Shown in pieces: positions 5,363 to 5,553 of a stretch of 5,553 nucleotides of DNA. The stretch is from NCBI GenBank assembly GCA_003246035.1, contig QKBP01000011.1:1-5553 (forward strand), read 5' to 3'. How positions within the stretch are numbered: position 1 is the first letter of the stretch; every line of letters starts with the position of its first letter. A program made the translations under genes and the position numbers. Source of the stretch: Desulfuromonadaceae bacterium. GTDB taxonomy: Bacteria; Desulfobacterota; Desulfuromonadia; Desulfuromonadales; SZUA-401. The notes under the pieces were generated by a model that was given only the letters and a program-made list of their open reading frames with translations, made no database searches and was not told the DNA's origin.

Positions 5363-5553
5363 TCATCCGCGCGGTCCTTGTAGCTTTCCGCGGCGGATAG
5401 ACCCCGTTTCGGGCGGGACGAATTTGCCGGGCGAGGGCGGGGTGAGAAAAACCCTGCCCAGGTAGTCGCACGAAAGAGCCTCGGAGCGGTTCCAGGGCAT
5501 CACGTACAAGAGGCGTGCGAGGGGGCAATAGTTCAGAAACAGGTTGGTCGCCA
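5363..5553 (-). CDS. C-terminal end of an unrecognised protein, cut by window edge
   Basis: From the right edge (first full codon at 5549-5551) a minus-strand frame runs 62 codons to TGA at 5363-5365. The translation begins ATNLFLNYCPLARLLYVMPW and continues with NRSEALSCDYLGRVFLTPPSPGKF. It has normal protein-like composition, with mixed hydrophobic, aromatic and charged residues. About three quarters of its codons (47 of 62) end in G or C. The competing frame here is Arg/Pro-rich and looks like an out-of-frame shadow that runs on into the next gene. The N-terminus lies outside the window, and I do not recognise the family. The last dozen residues (IRRGKLQGPRG) look like a variable tail. Being coding is likely; the product is unknown. 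Confidence 0.55.
   Translation of the reverse strand, partial: ATNLFLNYCPLARLLYVMPWNRSEALSCDYLGRVFLTPPSPGKFVPPETGSIRRGKLQGPRG

Noticed and set aside
5366..5450. GEMM (cyclic di-GMP) riboswitch-like words on the minus strand: GGCAAA, a GAAA loop, then AAAGCTAC and GGACC.
   Set aside because: The spacing is wrong: about 11 extra bases follow the GAAA hairpin, and the expected second stem and GCCGGG receptor do not follow in place. The words lie in what looks like the coding end of the partial gene. A covariance-model scan giving a significant hit would overturn this.
4584..5528. A 314-codon minus-strand frame covering the small exported-protein gene and both neighbouring gaps.
   Set aside because: The composition is Arg-rich and low in structure, while the overlapping 174-codon frame has a signal peptide and a strong ribosome site.

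Overview
The window is a GC-rich stretch of an ordinary Gram-negative chromosome. Every gene I can support lies on the minus strand. The gene set is an outer-membrane phospholipase A, several exported proteins, a receiver-PilZ response regulator, a MntP-type manganese exporter and a cytoplasmic cyclophilin. With the codon use, this fits a proteobacterium in the broad sense, most likely a delta-type lineage such as Desulfuromonadales/Geobacterales. That placement is inference, because no phylogenetic marker is present. I see no mobile elements, CRISPR arrays, prophage genes or integrases.

Layout, read from the right edge in the direction of transcription: (1) the C-terminal 62 codons of an unrecognised protein (5363 to the edge); (2) a small exported protein of unknown family (4736-5260); (3) a hairpin-containing gap, then an exported DUF2059 protein (4081-4587); (4) a Gfo/Idh/MocA-type NAD(P)-dependent oxidoreductase (3046-3993) with a likely promoter upstream and a clear intrinsic terminator downstream; (5) a tRNA-Leu(CAA) gene (2834-2919) with a near-consensus promoter and its own intrinsic terminator; (6) a compact cluster pldA - mntP - ppiB (phospholipase A, Mn exporter, cyclophilin; 2759 down to 707), closed by an 11-bp terminator-like hairpin; (7) a separately promoted response regulator with a receiver domain followed by a PilZ domain (565 to the left edge, truncated there).

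The genes do not form one obvious pathway. The best-supported transcription unit is mntP-ppiB, with 19 bases between stop and start and the cyclophilin Shine-Dalgarno inside that gap. pldA lies 60 bases upstream and may be cotranscribed, although a candidate promoter sits in that gap. pldA begins directly after the tRNA terminator, with no convincing promoter of its own, so it may depend on terminator read-through.

I do not find convincing evidence of a previously undescribed system. The points most worth a second look are the unrecognised exported protein, the tRNA/terminator/pldA junction, the altered active-site position in the oxidoreductase, and the REC-PilZ regulator with a DxNxxG variant of the c-di-GMP motif.
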